In this document: positions 25,859-34,675 of the stretch, piece after piece
How positions within the stretch are numbered: position 1 is the stretch's first letter
Layout of the letters: each line of letters begins with the position of its first letter
Origin: Caldanaerobius fijiensis DSM 17918
GTDB lineage: Bacteria > Bacillota > Thermoanaerobacteria > Thermoanaerobacterales > Caldanaerobiaceae
Assembly (NCBI RefSeq): GCF_900129075.1
Contig: NZ_FQVH01000002.1
Location: forward strand, 109,954 to 173,953
Length of the DNA stretch: 64,000 nucleotides
Direction of reading: 5' to 3'
Made by a program: the position numbers and the translations under genes
The notes under the pieces: generated by a model
What the model was told of the DNA's origin: nothing
The model's database searches: none
What the model saw: the letters and a program-made list of their open reading frames with translations, nothing else

Positions 25859-26953
25859 ATGATAGAAATAAAACTGGGAAAGGTTTTAGAGGTAAATATG
25901 CTAGATGAAGCTATATCTATTTTAACAGTAGAAATAGCCGGAGAGAAATATAAGGCTATTAATTATAATTATTTAACAGGAAATATAGGGTGCGGTGATA
26001 CAGTGGTTCTAAATACTACAGCTGTGTCACTGGGTCTTGGATCTGGAGGATATCACTTTGTTATAACAAATTATAGTCGACCTGAAAGGGATATAGATAA
26101 CAAGGGGCATATTATGAAATTACGGTATACTCCAATGCAGTTAAAGGTTATGGCTGTAGAAGAGCAACAGAGCCAATATCACGATAAATTTAATAAATTT
26201 ACTACATTAAATGGCATGCCTGTGATAATAGGAGAGCTTCATAGCATGCTAGCACCCTCGTGTATTGCCTTAAAATACTTAGACAGGGATATAAAAATTT
26301 CATATATAATGACAGATGGTGCAGCACTACCTATAAGTTTTAGCAATGTGGTCAGAGAATTAAAAAAAGATGGTATACTAAATGCTACTATTACTGTAGG
26401 AAATGCTTTCGGCGGGGATTTTGATGCTATAAATGTATATACAGGCCTTATTACATCATACGCCGTATCAAAAGCGGATATTACTTTGATAATGATGGGG
26501 CCAGGAATCGCCGGAACAGGTACAAAGTATGGCTTTTCAGGAATAGAGCAAGGATATATAATTGATGCCGTAAATACCTTAGGAGGAATTCCTTATCTGA
26601 TACCTCGTATCCAGTTTGGCGATAAGCGTCTAAGGCACAAAGGAATAAGTCATCACACTATAACGGTTTTAAGTGAGATAGCCAAAACCAGTTGCACGGT
26701 TGTGATACCCAAAATGGATAAGAGAAAAATGGATTATGTGCACTCTCAAATAAAAGAATCTCATATAGACGAAAAACATAATGTGATTTATGAAGATGGT
26801 TCATTTTTAGCCGACGCTAATAAGTATTTTAATTATAATTTTTCTACGATGGGGAGAGGGTATGCTGAAGAACCTGAATTCTTTAATAGCTGTGCCGCAA
26901 CGGTTTTAGCAGCGTATAAAAAATACAAAACAGGAGGAAATTTACATGTTTAG
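25859..26953 (+). CDS. DUF3866 family protein
   Basis: This 364-residue protein, typical of DUF3866, is found in sporulating Firmicutes and actinobacteria. It has an N-terminal beta-rich segment and a central region MGPGIAGTGTKYGFSGIEQGYIIDAVNTLGG, with conserved HKGISHHTITVLSE. No enzymatic motif that I recognise is present. It overlaps the Nudix gene by 8 bases, so the products may act in the same process. Confidence 0.8.
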   Translation: MIEIKLGKVLEVNMLDEAISILTVEIAGEKYKAINYNYLTGNIGCGDTVVLNTTAVSLGLGSGGYHFVITNYSRPERDIDNKGHIMKLRYTPMQLKVMAVEEQQSQYHDKFNKFTTLNGMPVIIGELHSMLAPSCIALKYLDRDIKISYIMTDGAALPISFSNVVRELKKDGILNATITVGNAFGGDFDAINVYTGLITSYAVSKADITLIMMGPGIAGTGTKYGFSGIEQGYIIDAVNTLGGIPYLIPRIQFGDKRLRHKGISHHTITVLSEIAKTSCTVVIPKMDKRKMDYVHSQIKESHIDEKHNVIYEDGSFLADANKYFNYNFSTMGRGYAEEPEFFNSCAATVLAAYKKYKTGGNLHV

Positions 26954-27482
26954 AGAAAAAACTCTTAAATCAGAATATGTCTATAAAGGGAAGATTTTAA
27001 ATCTTCGAGTTGATCAGGTAGAGTTGGAAAATGGCAAAACATCGCTGAGGGAAGTTGTTGAACACAGGGGAGCCGTAGCTATTATTGCAGTGGACAATGG
27101 AAGTTTAATAATGGTAAGACAGTTTAGAAAGGCCATTGAAGGTGATTTACTTGAGATACCTGCGGGGAAAATAGAAAATGAGGATCCGCTAAATTGTGCG
27201 ATCAGGGAATTAAAAGAAGAAACCGGATATACTGCAGACAAATGGCAGTATATATGTGAATTTTATACAACTCCTGGATTTTCTAATGAGAAAATATTTT
27301 TATATTACGCTACTGATTTGAAAAAAGGTCAAATAGCTCCTGACGATGATGAATTTATAAGAATTGAACACTTAAAATTAGAAGATGCTGCTCAGATGTT
27401 GAAGAGAGGAGAATTTAAAGATGCAAAAACTATAATAGGAATACATTATGCCATTAGGTTGACGGGGGTAAACTATGAATAA
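26946..27482 (+). CDS. nudF: Nudix hydrolase, ADP-ribose pyrophosphatase type
   Basis: This 178-residue Nudix protein hydrolyses ADP-ribose or a related nucleotide sugar. The Nudix helix is GKIENEDPLNCAIRELKEET (74-93), and YTTPGFSNEKIFLYYA is typical of ADP-ribose pyrophosphatases. The loop between the first Gly and Glu is one residue shorter than the classical GX5E spacing. It overlaps the genes on both sides, so the DUF3866-nudF-EndoQ block is one transcript. Confidence 0.9.
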   Translation: MFREKTLKSEYVYKGKILNLRVDQVELENGKTSLREVVEHRGAVAIIAVDNGSLIMVRQFRKAIEGDLLEIPAGKIENEDPLNCAIRELKEETGYTADKWQYICEFYTTPGFSNEKIFLYYATDLKKGQIAPDDDEFIRIEHLKLEDAAQMLKRGEFKDAKTIIGIHYAIRLTGVNYE

Positions 27483-28641
27483 CTTTTCAGCAGATCTTCA
27501 TGTTCACATTGGTTCCAGTAAAGAAAAAGTTGTTAAAATAACTGCTTCTCGCGATTTAACACTTTTGAACACGATAAAAGAGTGCGAATTAAAAAAGGGA
27601 ATCAATATTGTAGGAATTGTGGATTGTCTTGTTCCTTCAGTATTAAGCGAGATAAAGGAATTAATATATAAAGGCCTTATGGACGAACTTCAGGATGGAG
27701 GGTTTCGTTGCGGTAAAACAACCGTCATAGTCGGTGCAGAGTTGGAATTAACGGTGGGTGATGGAGTAGCACATTGTCTTTGTTTTTTCCCGGGGTTAAG
27801 CCAAATAACCGCATTTGCCTCGTATATAAAGAATTATATAAAAAATATAAATTTAAGCACACAAAGATGTTATCTGTCCATAATAGAACTAGTAAAAGCT
27901 GTATTAGATCACGATGGCATTTTTATACCGGCTCATGTCTTCACGCCTTTTAAAAGCTTATATGGTAATTGTACCGATTCTCTTACCAGGACCTTTGATA
28001 AGTATTATGATAAAATTTACGCTATAGAGCTGGGTCTAAGTGCCGATTCAAATATGGCCGATATGCTTAAGGAATTGAATTCGAAGGTTTTTTTAAGTAA
28101 TTCAGATGCTCACTCATTGAATAAGATTGCCAGAGAATTTAATATATTTTATATGATAAAGCCCACTTTTGCCGAATTACTTATGGTATTACAAAATCGT
28201 GAGGGTAGAAAAATAATTGCTAATTATGGGCTTGATCCGAGATTAGGCAAATATCATCGGACATATTGCCTTAAATGTAACATGGTTGTCGATGGTCAAC
28301 CTCCTCAACATCGATGTAATAAGTGTGGTAGCACAGAGGTAGTTATAGGTGTTTTAGATCGTTTAATGACCATAAAAGATCAAGAAGTGATTCATCCAAC
28401 TTTTAGGCCTAAATACATTTATAATATGCCGTTAGAATTTATCCCGGGTATTGGCAAAGTTACACGGGATAAGCTATTAGATTATTTTCATAGTGAATTG
28501 TACGTACTTCATAATGCTTCATTTGATGAAATACAGAAAGTTGCAGGCAAAAAAGCTGCGGAAAATATTATTAGAGCTAGAAAAGGGGCCGTTTCCATAA
28601 AAGCAGGTGGCGGAGGTGTATATGGTCATATAAATATATGA
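27475..28641 (+). CDS. Endonuclease Q family protein (PHP domain, zinc ribbon, helix-hairpin-helix)
   Basis: This 388-residue protein starts with a PHP-type metal site (SADLHVHIGSS) and has later His/Asp segments (DHDGIFIPAHVFTP, SNSDAHSLNKIAREF). A zinc-binding segment follows (CLKCNMVVDGQPPQHRCNKCGS) and then a helix-hairpin-helix (LEFIPGIGKVTRDKLLDYF). EndoQ cuts DNA 5' to deaminated bases. The family is well supported, but the activity here is inferred. Confidence 0.85.
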   Translation: MNNFSADLHVHIGSSKEKVVKITASRDLTLLNTIKECELKKGINIVGIVDCLVPSVLSEIKELIYKGLMDELQDGGFRCGKTTVIVGAELELTVGDGVAHCLCFFPGLSQITAFASYIKNYIKNINLSTQRCYLSIIELVKAVLDHDGIFIPAHVFTPFKSLYGNCTDSLTRTFDKYYDKIYAIELGLSADSNMADMLKELNSKVFLSNSDAHSLNKIAREFNIFYMIKPTFAELLMVLQNREGRKIIANYGLDPRLGKYHRTYCLKCNMVVDGQPPQHRCNKCGSTEVVIGVLDRLMTIKDQEVIHPTFRPKYIYNMPLEFIPGIGKVTRDKLLDYFHSELYVLHNASFDEIQKVAGKKAAENIIRARKGAVSIKAGGGGVYGHINI

Positions 28642-28687
28642 GCTGGCATAGTATTTATATAGAATACATGCCGGGAGGATGAGTAGT

Positions 28688-29305
28688 TTGTCAAAAAAAC
28701 TTGGGAATAGTATCAAAAACGATATAAGGCAAAATGGCATTTTATACCTTATATGTATTGTTTGCCTGGCTATAGGAATAACAACAGGTAGCTTTTCCAT
28801 AAAAGCCCTTGATGAGGGACAAAAGAAAGACCTTCTTCAATATTTCAATAGTTTTTTAGAGACATTCAAAACTCAAAATTTGGACAACCAGCATATTTTT
28901 AAGGTTTCACTACAAAATAACCTTATTCTGTTTTTTACATTCTGGATATCTGGGGCAACAGTATTTGGCATCCCGGTTATAATTATATTGCTTTTATTTA
29001 AAGGTTTTTTAATTGGTTATACGGTAGGATTTTTAATAGACGCATTGTCAATGAAGGGCATAGCACTTTCCAGTATAGCTATCTTTCCACAGAATGTATT
29101 TATAATCCCAGGTTTTCTTATGTTAAGTGTTAATGGCATACTTTTTTCTGCTCGCACCATTAAGAATAGAAAGATATACCTAAATAGGTACTGGGATGGA
29201 TTTATGCAATACACCATTACCTCCTTGCTAATATGTGGACTTATAGTTATAGGATCGCTTATAGAAGCATATATGGTTCCCATGCTTATTGTGTATGCAA
29301 TTTAG
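28688..29305 (+). CDS. spoIIM: Stage II sporulation protein M
   Basis: SpoIIM is the polytopic scaffold that holds SpoIID and SpoIIP at the engulfing membrane. The roughly 205-residue protein has five hydrophobic segments and the conserved central region SGATVFGIPVIIILLLFKGFLIGYTVGFL. TTG 28688 is preferred since GGGAGG (28673-28678) touches an ATG at 28679 and leaves normal spacing only to 28688. Its peptidoglycan-cleaving partner spoIID is also in the window. Confidence 0.92.
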   Translation: MSKKLGNSIKNDIRQNGILYLICIVCLAIGITTGSFSIKALDEGQKKDLLQYFNSFLETFKTQNLDNQHIFKVSLQNNLILFFTFWISGATVFGIPVIIILLLFKGFLIGYTVGFLIDALSMKGIALSSIAIFPQNVFIIPGFLMLSVNGILFSARTIKNRKIYLNRYWDGFMQYTITSLLICGLIVIGSLIEAYMVPMLIVYAI

Positions 29306-29423
29306 GCGTCTTATATAATTCGCCTGACATGCTGTCGCTTTATTTAAACTGTGTTGTAATAAATTTAAACTGCAAGGGCAATATAAATATTGAATATAAA
29401 AGTAAAAGTTAGGAGGAAAGTTA

Positions 29424-30590
29424 ATGAAGCGCATTAAGTGTATTTTGACTATTGCCCTTGTTATGATAATGTCTTTTAATGCGTCCCAATTTGCTTTTGC
29501 TCAAAATGATACAGTAAATGAGGAGACGATTGATTTTAAATTTACATCAAAAGCGGCTATTTTAATGGATGCCGGAAGCGGGAAAGTATTATATGAAAAC
29601 AATGCCCACAAGAGATTGCCACCGGCCAGTATTACGAAAATAATGAGTATGATACTCTTTATGGAAGCAATTGATTCTGGCAAAATAAAAACAACTGATA
29701 TGGTAACGGCCAGCGAGCATGCCAGTGATATGGGCGGTTCTCAGATTTATCTAGCACCAGGGGAAGAAATGACAGTAGACGATTTGATGAAAGCAGTAGC
29801 TATTGCGTCTGGAAATGATGCTACAGTTGCCTTGGCTGAATATATTGCCGGCACTGAAGAAATGTTTGTAAAGATGATGAATAAAAAAGCAAAAGAACTG
29901 GGATTAAAAAATACACACTTTACAAATTGTACAGGACTTCCGGAAAAAGATCATTATACCAGTGTATTCGATGTGGCAGTTATGTCCAGGGAGTTGATAA
30001 CAAAGCATCCAGGTGTCCTGAGATGGACAAAGATATATCTGGATAGTTTAAGAGGTGGAAAGTTTGGTTTGGCTAATACCAATAAGCTTGTTAGATTTTA
30101 TAAGGGAGCAGATGGCTTAAAAACAGGGTCAACGGATGAAGCGGGATTTTGTTTGTCGGCAACGGCTTTACGGAATGGTATGAGGTTAATAGCTGTAGTA
30201 TTTGGAGCTCCCGATTCTAAGCATAGGTTTAATGAAGCGTCAAAATTATTGGATTATGGATTTGCCAATTATAAATCTTATAAAGTTGCTGACAAAGGTC
30301 AGGTTATAGAGGAGATAAAAGTTGAAAAAGGGTTGATAGATAAAGTTAATGCTATAGCATCAAATAATTCAAACATACTTATCAGAAAAGGTGAAGATGA
30401 AAGCATAAAAAAGAAAATTATATTACCGCAGAAAATCATAGCACCAATACGAAGAGGAGAAAAAATAGGTGAAATAGTTGTATATAAAAATGGTATAGAA
30501 ATTTCCAGATTGCCGTTGGTTTCTGATCGATCTGTTAAAAAAGCAGGTGTTATAGATTATTACATGCGAATTTTAGGTGATTGGATATAA
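29424..30590 (+). CDS. dacF: D-alanyl-D-alanine carboxypeptidase (DacF type)
   Basis: This penicillin-binding protein trims the terminal D-Ala from stem peptides. The 388-residue protein has a signal peptide (cut near AFA at 24-26), the SxxK motif S69-I-T-K72, the SGN motif in AIASGNDATVA and the KTG motif in GLKTGSTDEAG, followed by a C-terminal beta domain. Its place immediately before spoIIAA matches dacF of B. subtilis, where it is forespore-expressed and shapes the cortex. The 118-base leader has only a loose sigma-F-like element. Confidence 0.94.
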   Translation: MKRIKCILTIALVMIMSFNASQFAFAQNDTVNEETIDFKFTSKAAILMDAGSGKVLYENNAHKRLPPASITKIMSMILFMEAIDSGKIKTTDMVTASEHASDMGGSQIYLAPGEEMTVDDLMKAVAIASGNDATVALAEYIAGTEEMFVKMMNKKAKELGLKNTHFTNCTGLPEKDHYTSVFDVAVMSRELITKHPGVLRWTKIYLDSLRGGKFGLANTNKLVRFYKGADGLKTGSTDEAGFCLSATALRNGMRLIAVVFGAPDSKHRFNEASKLLDYGFANYKSYKVADKGQVIEEIKVEKGLIDKVNAIASNNSNILIRKGEDESIKKKIILPQKIIAPIRRGEKIGEIVVYKNGIEISRLPLVSDRSVKKAGVIDYYMRILGDWI

Positions 30591-30616
30591 AAAATCTCTC
30601 GTATATGAGAGATTTT
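30591..30616 (+). terminator. Intrinsic terminator after dacF
   Basis: AAAATCTCTC and GAGAGATTTT form a perfect 10-bp stem around a 6-base loop, ending in six T. Confidence 0.92.
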
Positions 30617-30629
30617 TTACATTAATAGC

Positions 30630-30654
30630 AGGAAATTACATACTTATGTAGAAT
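30630..30654 (+). promoter_or_regulatory. Sigma-H promoter of spoIIA
   Basis: AGGAAATT (30630-30637), a 10-base spacer and GTAGAAT (30648-30654) match sigma-H and repeat the geometry of the spo0A element. spoIIA is sigma-H and Spo0A~P dependent in B. subtilis. No clear Spo0A box was seen. Confidence 0.8.
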
Positions 30655-30681
30655 ATATTTCTTAAAGGAGGGAGGCAAGAT

Positions 30682-31005
30682 ATGTTGTTAAATATTAATG
30701 AATATGATAGTACGCTCCTTATATCTATAGAAGGTGAGTTAGATCATCATACATCTGAAATATTTAGAGAGCAGATAGATGAAAGTATTAGAGGGAAAAA
30801 CTATGATAAAGTAATATTGAACATGAAAAAATTAAATTTTATGGACAGTTCCGGGATTGGCGTATTAATAGGGAGATACAAAATATTAAAGTCGATGGGG
30901 ATAGATTTAGCTGTAGTAAATGTTAATCCACAGGTTAGAAAAATTTTTGACATTTCAGGGCTATTTAAAATAATTAGGGACGAGGGGGAACTTAAATGGG
31001 TATAA
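30682..31005 (+). CDS. spoIIAA: Anti-anti-sigma factor SpoIIAA
   Basis: SpoIIAA frees sigma-F by binding SpoIIAB when unphosphorylated. The 107-residue STAS protein has the phosphorylation segment FMDSSGIGVLIGRY near residues 54-66. It starts behind GGAGGGAGG after a sigma-H promoter and overlaps spoIIAB by 10 bases. Confidence 0.97.
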   Translation: MLLNINEYDSTLLISIEGELDHHTSEIFREQIDESIRGKNYDKVILNMKKLNFMDSSGIGVLIGRYKILKSMGIDLAVVNVNPQVRKIFDISGLFKIIRDEGELKWV

Positions 31006-31427
31006 AAAACGAAATGAAAATAGAGTTCATGAGTAAGTCTCAAAATGAAGCCTTTGCTCGAATAGTAATTGCTGCTTTTGTATCTCAATTAGATCCGACT
31101 ATTGAGGAGCTTGCGGATATTAAAACAGCTGTTTCAGAAGCTGTTACCAACTCTATAATACATGGTTATGAAGGAAAAAATGGCTATATAAAAATGATTG
31201 CAAGGCTCTTAGACGATGATACGGTAGAAATCGAGGTCATTGATGAAGGTAAAGGTATTGAAGATGTTGCTCAAGCGAGAAAGCCATTATTTACAACAAA
31301 ACCTGAATTAGAACGCTCCGGTATGGGATTCACTATTATGGAGACTTTTATGGACAGTTTAGATGTTTATTCAGAATTGGGCAAAGGTACCAAGGTTGTG
31401 ATGACCAAGAGGATCAGAAGGAGTTGA
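30996..31427 (+). CDS. spoIIAB: Anti-sigma-F factor and kinase SpoIIAB
   Basis: SpoIIAB holds sigma-F inactive and phosphorylates SpoIIAA. The 143-residue HATPase has the N box EAVTNSIIHGYE, the G1 box DEGKGIED and the G2 box RSGMGFTIM. It sits in the conserved spoIIAA-AB-sigF order. Confidence 0.97.
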   Translation: MGIKNEMKIEFMSKSQNEAFARIVIAAFVSQLDPTIEELADIKTAVSEAVTNSIIHGYEGKNGYIKMIARLLDDDTVEIEVIDEGKGIEDVAQARKPLFTTKPELERSGMGFTIMETFMDSLDVYSELGKGTKVVMTKRIRRS

Positions 31428-31431
31428 GACA

Positions 31432-32175
31432 ATGTCCGATGGTTCCTCTGTAATGCCTGATGAAGTATTGAGAGAATATCTAAAAAAAGCCCAGCAAGGT
31501 GATGAAAAGGCTCAAGAAACTATAATTAACAACAACATGGCATTGGTATGGAGCATAGTAAAGAGATTTTATAATAGGGGTTATGATGCAGAAGATTTGG
31601 TACAGATAGGTTGTGTTGGACTTATAAAAGCTATAAAAAAGTTTGATTGTAATTATAATGTAAAATTTTCTACATATGCTGTACCAATAATTATGGGTGA
31701 GATAAAACGATTTTTAAGAGATGATGGCATGATAAAAGTAAGCCGTTCATTAAAAGAAACATCAACCAAAGTAAAATACGTTAGAGATAATTTGGCAAAA
31801 AAGCTTAATAGAGATCCTACAATAAACGAAATAGCTGATGAATTACATCTCCCTGTAGATGACATTATTATGGCTATTGATTCCAGTTCGTCAGTTGACT
31901 ATTTATATGATTATGTAAACGAAGACGAATCAAAAGTGTTGATGGATACAATAATAAGCAGTGATCAAATTGATGAAAGTATAGTGGATAGAATAGCTCT
32001 AAAAAATGTTTTAAACTCTTTAGACGAATCAGAAAAGAATTTAATAATTATGAGGTATTTTCAGGAAAAAACGCAGGTTGAAATAGCAGCTGCATTAGGA
32101 ATTTCACAAGTTCAAGTTTCAAGACTGGAAAAGAAAATATTGACTAAGTTAAGAAAGGAGCTATGCCAGGATTAA
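31432..32175 (+). CDS. sigF: Forespore RNA polymerase sigma factor SigF
   Basis: Sigma-F is the first forespore-specific sigma factor. The 247-residue protein has region 2 (NNMALVWSIVKRF, GYDAEDLVQIGCVGLIKAIKKFD, FSTYAVPIIMGEIKRFLRDDG), region 3 (NRDPTINEIADEL) and region 4 (TQVEIAAALGISQVQVSRLEK). ATG 31432 follows GGAGTTGAG, four bases after spoIIAB. Confidence 0.97.
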   Translation: MSDGSSVMPDEVLREYLKKAQQGDEKAQETIINNNMALVWSIVKRFYNRGYDAEDLVQIGCVGLIKAIKKFDCNYNVKFSTYAVPIIMGEIKRFLRDDGMIKVSRSLKETSTKVKYVRDNLAKKLNRDPTINEIADELHLPVDDIIMAIDSSSSVDYLYDYVNEDESKVLMDTIISSDQIDESIVDRIALKNVLNSLDESEKNLIIMRYFQEKTQVEIAAALGISQVQVSRLEKKILTKLRKELCQD

Positions 32176-32231
32176 AGCATTTTGAATAAAAATTTTTTAG
32201 AATCTCATAATAATCACAGAGGTGGTTGTTT

Positions 32232-32384
32232 ATGAGGAATAATTTTAAATGGAAATCTGTTTTAATAATTTTATTATTAACCATATTAGGTACTACCACA
32301 TGGTTCTATTATATAAACAAATCTAATACTAAAATACCTGAAAAGGCTAGATTGGTTACATCAGAGGATTATAAAAGATGTTAA
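32232..32384 (+). CDS. Small single-span membrane protein, unknown function
   Basis: This 50-codon reading frame begins at ATG 32232 behind AGAGGTGG. It encodes a basic N-terminus, one hydrophobic helix (VLIILLLTILGTTTWFYYI, residues 10-28) and a polar tail ending YKRC. I do not recognise the family. It lies between sigF and dodecin, and its last codons are inside a strong terminator hairpin. A good ribosome binding site and a clear membrane segment make it a plausible small sporulation protein, but it could be spurious. Confidence 0.55.
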   Translation: MRNNFKWKSVLIILLLTILGTTTWFYYINKSNTKIPEKARLVTSEDYKRC

Positions 32385-32410
32385 AGGCATTCTTTTATAA
32401 TCCTTTTTAT
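32366..32410 (+). terminator. Intrinsic terminator of the spoIIA-sigF operon
   Basis: GGATTATAAAAGA (32366-32378) and TCTTTTATAATCC (32391-32403) form a perfect 13-bp stem, followed by TTTTTAT. The left arm overlaps the end of the small membrane ORF. Confidence 0.9.
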
Positions 32411-32494
32411 AATTTAGTAGCTTAGTCAATAATGAATAGTTTTAATTGCAATAACAAAATATATAAATGTATCACAATTAAAGGAGGTATCACA

Positions 32495-32707
32495 GTGGCT
32501 GTTGTAAATGTCTTAAATATAGTAGGTGATTCAACTATTAGTTGGGATGATGCTATACAAAAAGCTGTACAAGAAGCGTCCAAGACAATAAAGAATATTT
32601 CTGGAATTGAAGTAAAAAATCAAACGGCAAATGTAAAGGATGGCAAAATAGTGGAATATAAGGCGAATATTGAAGTGGCGTATAGGGTGGATAATAATAA
32701 CTTTTAA
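32495..32707 (+). CDS. Dodecin family flavin-binding protein
   Basis: Dodecins are small dodecameric proteins that store or buffer flavins. The 70-residue protein has the compact beta-alpha-beta-beta pattern with GDSTISWDDAIQKAVQEASKTIKNISGIEV and a C-terminal VEYKANIEVAYRVD. GTG 32495 follows AAAGGAGGT. The longer in-frame reading from 32432 lacks a binding site. A short hairpin (32710-32732) follows, with little T tail. Confidence 0.9.
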   Translation: MAVVNVLNIVGDSTISWDDAIQKAVQEASKTIKNISGIEVKNQTANVKDGKIVEYKANIEVAYRVDNNNF

Positions 32708-32763
32708 CAGTGGGCACCTTCTGGTGCTCATTATTATACCGGTGTTTAAGGAAGGTGTTATTT

Positions 32764-33222
32764 ATGGATAGAACAAAGCAGGTTATTGATGAAAAAGAAT
32801 ATCAAAAACTAGTCAATCAAAAAGAACCTAAACCCACATTATTAAAGAATATAGTCTGGGCATTTACTGTTGGTGGTTTGATATGTGTACTGGGGCAGTT
32901 TTTTTTGAATTACTTTATATCAAAGGGTATGAATCCTAAAGATGCCGGAACACCTGTTTCAATTATAATGGTATTTTTAGGCGCTTTTTTTACCGGTTTA
33001 GGCTGGTATGATCTGCTTGGTAAAAGAGCTGGAGCAGGGTCTATTGTGCCTATAACGGGGTTTGCTAATTCTGTTGTATCACCTGCTATAGAATTTAGAA
33101 GAGAAGGATTGGTATTTGGTGTTGGTGCCAGAATGTTTCAAATTGCAGGTCCTGTTATTGTTTTTGGAATAAGTACAGCGGCAATAATCGGTTTGATATA
33201 CTATCTGGTTGATAAATTTTAA
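32764..33222 (+). CDS. spoVAC: Stage V sporulation protein AC
   Basis: SpoVAC is a membrane channel component needed for dipicolinic acid uptake into spores and release at germination. The 152-residue protein has four hydrophobic segments and the family segment GAGSIVPITGFANSVVSPAIEFRREG. ATG 32764 follows GGAAGGTG. An in-frame start at 32710 is rejected because it covers the preceding hairpin. spoVAD and spoVAE follow. Confidence 0.95.
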   Translation: MDRTKQVIDEKEYQKLVNQKEPKPTLLKNIVWAFTVGGLICVLGQFFLNYFISKGMNPKDAGTPVSIIMVFLGAFFTGLGWYDLLGKRAGAGSIVPITGFANSVVSPAIEFRREGLVFGVGARMFQIAGPVIVFGISTAAIIGLIYYLVDKF

Positions 33223-33243
33223 AAGCAGAGAGGTGATATTATT

Positions 33244-34257
33244 ATGGCAGTCAAGAAAATAGGCAAACAGACGGTTAAATTGCAAAATCCACCTTCTATC
33301 ATTGCATATGCATCGGTAGTTGGTCCAAAAGAAGGTGATGGACCTTTAAAGGAATATTTTGACCAAATAGAGCAAGATGATTATCTAGGGGAAAAATGCT
33401 GGGAAAAAGCTGAGTGTAAGATGCTACAAAACGCTATAATACTGGCAATGCAAAAAGCCAAGATAACTACTGCCGACGTAGACTATCTTTTGGCAGGAGA
33501 TCTTTTGAATCAAATAATTTCGTCGAGTTTTACGGCAAGGCAACTCCAAATACCTTATATTGGTCTATATGGCGCGTGTTCTACAATGAGTGAATCATTA
33601 AGTCTTGGAGCATTACTTATAGATGGTGGTTTTGCAGATTATGTGATTGCAGCTACATCAAGTCATTTTTCATCAGCCGAAAGACAGTATAGGTTTCCTC
33701 TGGAATTGGGCACGCAGAGGCCTTTAACGGCTCAATGGACGGTTACAGGTGCTGGGGCCACTGTTCTTTCGTCTTCTGGTGATGGTCCATATATAACTTA
33801 TATAACAACAGGTAGAGTTTTGGACCTGGGTATAAAAGATGCCAACAATATGGGAGCAGCTATGGCACCCGCCGCTGTTGATACTATTAAAACTCATTTT
33901 AGTGACACAGGTTTTGGCCCTGATGATTATGATTTAATTATAACCGGAGATTTGGCAAAAATAGGCAAGGATTTAACTTTGGAACTATTAAAAAAAGATG
34001 GCATAGATATTAGCAATATTTATACCGACTGTGGAATTGAAATATATGATTGCGAGAGACAGGATACCCATGCCGGTGGTAGCGGTTGTGGGTGTTCAGC
34101 AGTAGTTTTAAATGGTTATATTTTAACAGAAATAAAAAAAGGTACTTTTAAAAGAGTGCTCTTTATGGCTACAGGAGCATTGCTTTCAACAACAAGCAGT
34201 CAGCAAGGAGAGTCTATTCCTGGTATTGCTCATGCTGTAACAATCGAAATGAGGTGA
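33244..34257 (+). CDS. spoVAD: Stage V sporulation protein AD
   Basis: SpoVAD is the dipicolinic-acid-binding, thiolase-fold protein of the SpoVA complex. Its 337 residues include YIGLYGACSTMSESLSLGALLIDGG, FPLELGTQRPLTAQWTVTGAGA and a C-terminal GSGCGCSAVVLNGYIL. The start follows GAGGTGA and it is tightly followed by spoVAE. Confidence 0.96.
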   Translation: MAVKKIGKQTVKLQNPPSIIAYASVVGPKEGDGPLKEYFDQIEQDDYLGEKCWEKAECKMLQNAIILAMQKAKITTADVDYLLAGDLLNQIISSSFTARQLQIPYIGLYGACSTMSESLSLGALLIDGGFADYVIAATSSHFSSAERQYRFPLELGTQRPLTAQWTVTGAGATVLSSSGDGPYITYITTGRVLDLGIKDANNMGAAMAPAAVDTIKTHFSDTGFGPDDYDLIITGDLAKIGKDLTLELLKKDGIDISNIYTDCGIEIYDCERQDTHAGGSGCGCSAVVLNGYILTEIKKGTFKRVLFMATGALLSTTSSQQGESIPGIAHAVTIEMR

Positions 34258-34261
34258 TTTT

Positions 34262-34618
34262 ATGGATTATTTAAAAGCCTTTGTAGTAGGAGGTTTTATT
34301 TGTGTGATAGCCCAAATTCTTATAGACAAAACTAAATTGACTTCCGCCCGAGTACTTGTGGTATATGTGGTGGCGGGAGCTGTTTTAAGTGGATTAGGTA
34401 TATATCAACGTTTGGTGGATTTTGGCGGTGCAGGAGCTACAATTCCGCTGACAGGGTTTGGGCATTCTCTCGTACAGGGTACAATAAAAGCCATAAAAAA
34501 AGAAGGATTGATAGGAGTATTAACAGGAGGATTTCAAGCAAGTGCGGGTGGACTGGGTGCTGCAGTGGTTTTTGGTTATATATTCAGCATATTGTTTAAA
34601 CCAAAAACAAAGCCTTGA
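34262..34618 (+). CDS. spoVAE: Stage V sporulation protein AE
   Basis: This 118-residue membrane protein of the SpoVA channel resembles SpoVAC in its GAGATIPLTGFGHSLVQGTIKAIKKEG segment. It lies 4 bases after spoVAD and ends the SpoVA operon. A vegetative promoter overlaps its last codons. Confidence 0.95.
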   Translation: MDYLKAFVVGGFICVIAQILIDKTKLTSARVLVVYVVAGAVLSGLGIYQRLVDFGGAGATIPLTGFGHSLVQGTIKAIKKEGLIGVLTGGFQASAGGLGAAVVFGYIFSILFKPKTKP

Positions 34619-34643
34619 TTTAAAATAATACAGATTGTATAAT
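34615..34643 (+). promoter_or_regulatory. Sigma-A promoter of the site-2 protease-scpAB operon
   Basis: TTGATT (34615-34620) and TATAAT (34638-34643) with a 17-base spacer overlap the spoVAE stop and lie 33 bases before the next gene. Confidence 0.7.
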
Positions 34644-34675
34644 AATAGTACTTTAAATAAAGTGAGGGGAATTTT

